Part shown: positions 5,658-6,981 of the stretch, in pieces | How the letters are laid out: each line of letters starts with the position of its first letter | Position numbering within the stretch: position 1 is the stretch's first letter | Assembly (NCBI GenBank): GCA_030152125.1 | Contig: JASLIR010000201.1 | Coordinates: forward strand, 1 to 6,981 | Direction: 5' to 3' | DNA length: 6,981 nucleotides | Origin: Alkanindiges sp. | GTDB taxonomy: Bacteria > Pseudomonadota > Gammaproteobacteria > Pseudomonadales > Moraxellaceae | Notes under the pieces: model-generated | Seen by the model: the letters and a program-made list of their open reading frames with translations, nothing else | The model's database searches: none | Told to the model about the DNA's origin: nothing | Program-made: the position numbers and the translations under genes

Positions 5658-6122
5658 CTAATCTAGCGCATCTTCTTTATGTGTGCTGATCGCCTTAAAG
5701 CAAATATCCAGACTAAAGCCCCGATACTGTAAAAAGCGCACTTGGCGCTGCTTTTCTTTGGGCTCGTCCGGTAGTTGCTGGCCAAATTTCTTGACCCGCA
5801 AATCAATCGCCTGTTGTAACCAGTCAACACCGTCCAGTTCCTGTTCTGCCAGTTCCAGGTCAATCTGGTGCTTTTTTAAATCCTGCTGAATACGCGCCAT
5901 GCCACGGCCTTTGCGTATGTTCTGGCGTACCAGCATGCCAGCCATGCGTTCATCACTCTGGTAATGGCTTTGGCTGAGCTCTTGCATCAACGGTTCAACA
6001 TCCGCAGCGTCAGCACCGGCATCCAGTAATTTATTTTTTAAATCGGCAGCGGAGTATTCACGCTTGGCCAGCAAGGCAAAGGCCAGGCTGCGCAGCCTGG
6101 CGGATGATAAGGGCTGTGACAC
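5658..6122 (-). CDS. recX: Regulatory protein RecX
   Basis: RecX binds RecA filaments and limits or modulates recombinase activity; it is cytoplasmic. The 154-residue product is all-helical with the family's repeated three-helix modules. The first runs LRSLAFALLAKREYSAADLKNKLLDAG (about 10-36). The second is around YQSDERMAGMLVRQNIRKGRGMARIQQDLKK (54-84). The third ends in RQVRFLQYRGFSLDICFKAI (about 126-145). E. coli RecX has 166 residues, so length is normal. The start is GTG at 6122, preceded at 7 nt by AGGTG, which lies inside the last codons of the upstream gene. That gene's stop is one nucleotide away, so the two are probably translated together. The 3' end meets ffs, read from the other strand. 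Confidence 0.87.
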   Translation of the reverse strand: MSQPLSSARLRSLAFALLAKREYSAADLKNKLLDAGADAADVEPLMQELSQSHYQSDERMAGMLVRQNIRKGRGMARIQQDLKKHQIDLELAEQELDGVDWLQQAIDLRVKKFGQQLPDEPKEKQRQVRFLQYRGFSLDICFKAISTHKEDALD

Positions 6123-6123
6123 T

Positions 6124-6774
6124 TTATAACACCTGGCTGGCTGGCTTGGTGGCGGGGTCGGATCGTTCCCACTGCGTTAAGCCATCCACGGTTTCTTCAA
6201 TAAACTGGCGGTTTATCTGCTCAATATCGTAGGAAGACGGTGGGCTAAGATAGGAAATACGGAATTTCAGCAAGCGATGATTGAGTACACTCAGGTAGAT
6301 AAACGAGGTCATCTGGTGTTGCGGGGTTTCCAGATAAACTGGCTGTACGTAAAAATCCTGTCCGGCAATAGTGCTTTGGGTCAGCTCGGCGAAATCTGCC
6401 TGTACGTAAGCCCCTTTTTGTAGCTGGCTGTTGATTTCATTTTTGGCAAGCGCCATTACCTTGCTTAAACCGGGGTCAGCAATACCATTTTGCCAGTCTT
6501 TTTTGCCCAGATCGTAGCGATATACATCAATAAAAGCGCGGCCTGGCTGGCTGAGAAACTGATAACCCTCACCATAGCCGGGAATGTCCTGTTCGTAATC
6601 GATCTTTCCCCGGTATTGCCATTCCAGGATCATCGTTTTTTGTACAGTATTGGCCTGCTGACCCGGGATATCTGGCATTGCAGTAGTGGGATTGCCGGTT
6701 TGCTGGTTATCTGCATAACTCGGTTGCAGGGTGAAGCTAAGCAATAGAATAATAAATACAGTTAATTTCTGCAT
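6124..6774 (-). CDS. Secreted protein of unknown function, coupled to recX
   Basis: I do not recognise this 216-residue protein. It begins with a clear signal peptide (MQKLTVFIILLLSFTLQPSYA, cleavage likely after Ala21) with no lipobox cysteine, so a soluble periplasmic or secreted product is expected. Residues 22-47 are rich in Asn, Gln, Thr and Pro and look flexible. From about 48 to 205 comes one compact, mixed domain rich in aromatic residues, with WQYRGKIDYEQDIPGYGEGY, AFIDVYRYDLGKKDWQNGI, FYVQPVYLETP and FIYLSVLNHRLLKFRISYL as the most distinctive segments. There are no further membrane segments and no cysteines in the mature part. A GAG sits 6 nt before the ATG. A terminator separates it from the gene to the right, so it likely has its own promoter and heads a two-gene unit with recX. 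Confidence 0.85.
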   Translation of the reverse strand: MQKLTVFIILLLSFTLQPSYADNQQTGNPTTAMPDIPGQQANTVQKTMILEWQYRGKIDYEQDIPGYGEGYQFLSQPGRAFIDVYRYDLGKKDWQNGIADPGLSKVMALAKNEINSQLQKGAYVQADFAELTQSTIAGQDFYVQPVYLETPQHQMTSFIYLSVLNHRLLKFRISYLSPPSSYDIEQINRQFIEETVDGLTQWERSDPATKPASQVL

Positions 6775-6786
6775 GATAAGCTCTAT

Positions 6787-6812
6787 GTAGGTTACCTGGG
6801 TTAGGTGCCTGG
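6787..6812. repeat. Two adjacent 13-bp imperfect repeats with palindromic cores
   Basis: GTAGGTTACCTGG (6787-6799) and GTTAGGTGCCTGG (6800-6812) share 9 of 13 bases. Each contains a short palindrome, AGGTTACCT (6789-6797) and AGGTGCCT (6803-6810). They lie 13-38 bp before the start codon of the secreted-protein gene, where a regulator could act, but chance cannot be excluded. Confidence 0.3.
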
Positions 6813-6863
6813 ATTAATTGTCTGGTCGTTTGTTGTTATCAGGCATCATCTATCATTTGCCGC

Positions 6864-6898
6864 AAAAATAAAAGTAGCACCGGAGTGCTACTTTTATT
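6864..6898 (-). terminator. Intrinsic terminator after the right-edge gene
   Basis: AATAAAAGTAGCAC (6867-6880) pairs perfectly over 14 bp with 6885-6898 around a 4-nt loop. On the minus strand the stem ends TTTTATTTTTG, giving a U-rich tail. It lies about 30 nt after the stop of the right-edge gene and isolates it from the recX unit. Confidence 0.9.
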
Positions 6899-6927
6899 AG
6901 ATCAACAGCAGGTTGGTCAAGGCAGGA

Positions 6928-6981
6928 TTATAAATCCAGTTCAGCCAGACCCGGTTCACGCTCATCTTCTTCTTCCACTGG
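6928..6981 (-). CDS. C-terminal end of a gene, possibly recA (partial)
   Basis: Seventeen codons and a TAA (6930-6928) are visible, reading PVEEEDEREPGLAELDL. The end is strongly acidic, as are RecA C-terminal tails, which regulate filament loading. The gene is followed by a strong terminator and, one gene on, by recX, so recA is the natural guess. The tail itself is poorly conserved and too short to prove this; any protein with an acidic end would fit. No symbol is given for that reason. Confidence 0.45.
   Translation of the reverse strand, partial: PVEEEDEREPGLAELDL

Overview
This window looks like core chromosome from a Gram-negative gammaproteobacterium of mid-range base composition. It carries lipid A genes (end of lpxD, then fabZ and lpxA), a CpoB/YbgF-type Tol-Pal accessory protein, a SIMPL-domain periplasmic protein, a bacterial 4.5S signal recognition particle RNA and recX. 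The end of lpxA is followed by a terminator and an unrelated convergent gene, so lpxB is not next door as it is in enterics. cpoB sits away from any tol-pal genes. The recX cluster, with what may be recA, lies within about 5 kb of lpxA. Together these point tentatively to Moraxellaceae (Acinetobacter relatives); that placement is inference from gene order and protein style, not from a search.

Layout. Positions 1-1460 (+ strand) hold the 3' end of lpxD, fabZ and lpxA, packed with a 9-nt gap and a 4-nt overlap, and closed by a perfect 16-bp hairpin (1485-1520) that can serve both strands. From there to the end every protein gene is on the minus strand. In transcription order from the right edge they are: the last 17 codons of a gene with an acidic tail (possibly recA) with its own strong terminator; a secreted protein of unknown function and recX, one nucleotide apart; an O6-methylguanine-DNA methyltransferase (ogt type) and a NAPE-PLD-like metallo-beta-lactamase-fold hydrolase, the latter ended by a hairpin that overlaps its stop codon; cpoB; and the SIMPL-domain gene. 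The only + strand gene in this half is the SRP RNA gene ffs at about 5516-5627, divergent from ogt and convergent with recX.

How the genes fit together. The left block makes the first lipid A intermediates: LpxA and LpxD are the acyltransferases, and FabZ works on the same 3-hydroxyacyl-ACP pool. CpoB and the SIMPL protein are both exported and belong to the envelope. ogt repairs alkylated DNA, and RecX modulates RecA. The rest looks like independent housekeeping genes.

No mobile element, CRISPR array, phage gene or defence system is visible, and I do not see an undescribed multi-gene system. The points most worth a second look are the unknown secreted protein coupled to recX, several near-perfect palindromes in the gaps (2356-2372, 3434-3451, 4718-4729, 6787-6812), a terminator built into the end of a coding sequence, and the lack of a terminator between ffs and recX. 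No gap between genes exceeds 300 bases; the largest are 2259-2440, 3392-3556, 5366-5515 and 6775-6927, and their visible contents are listed.
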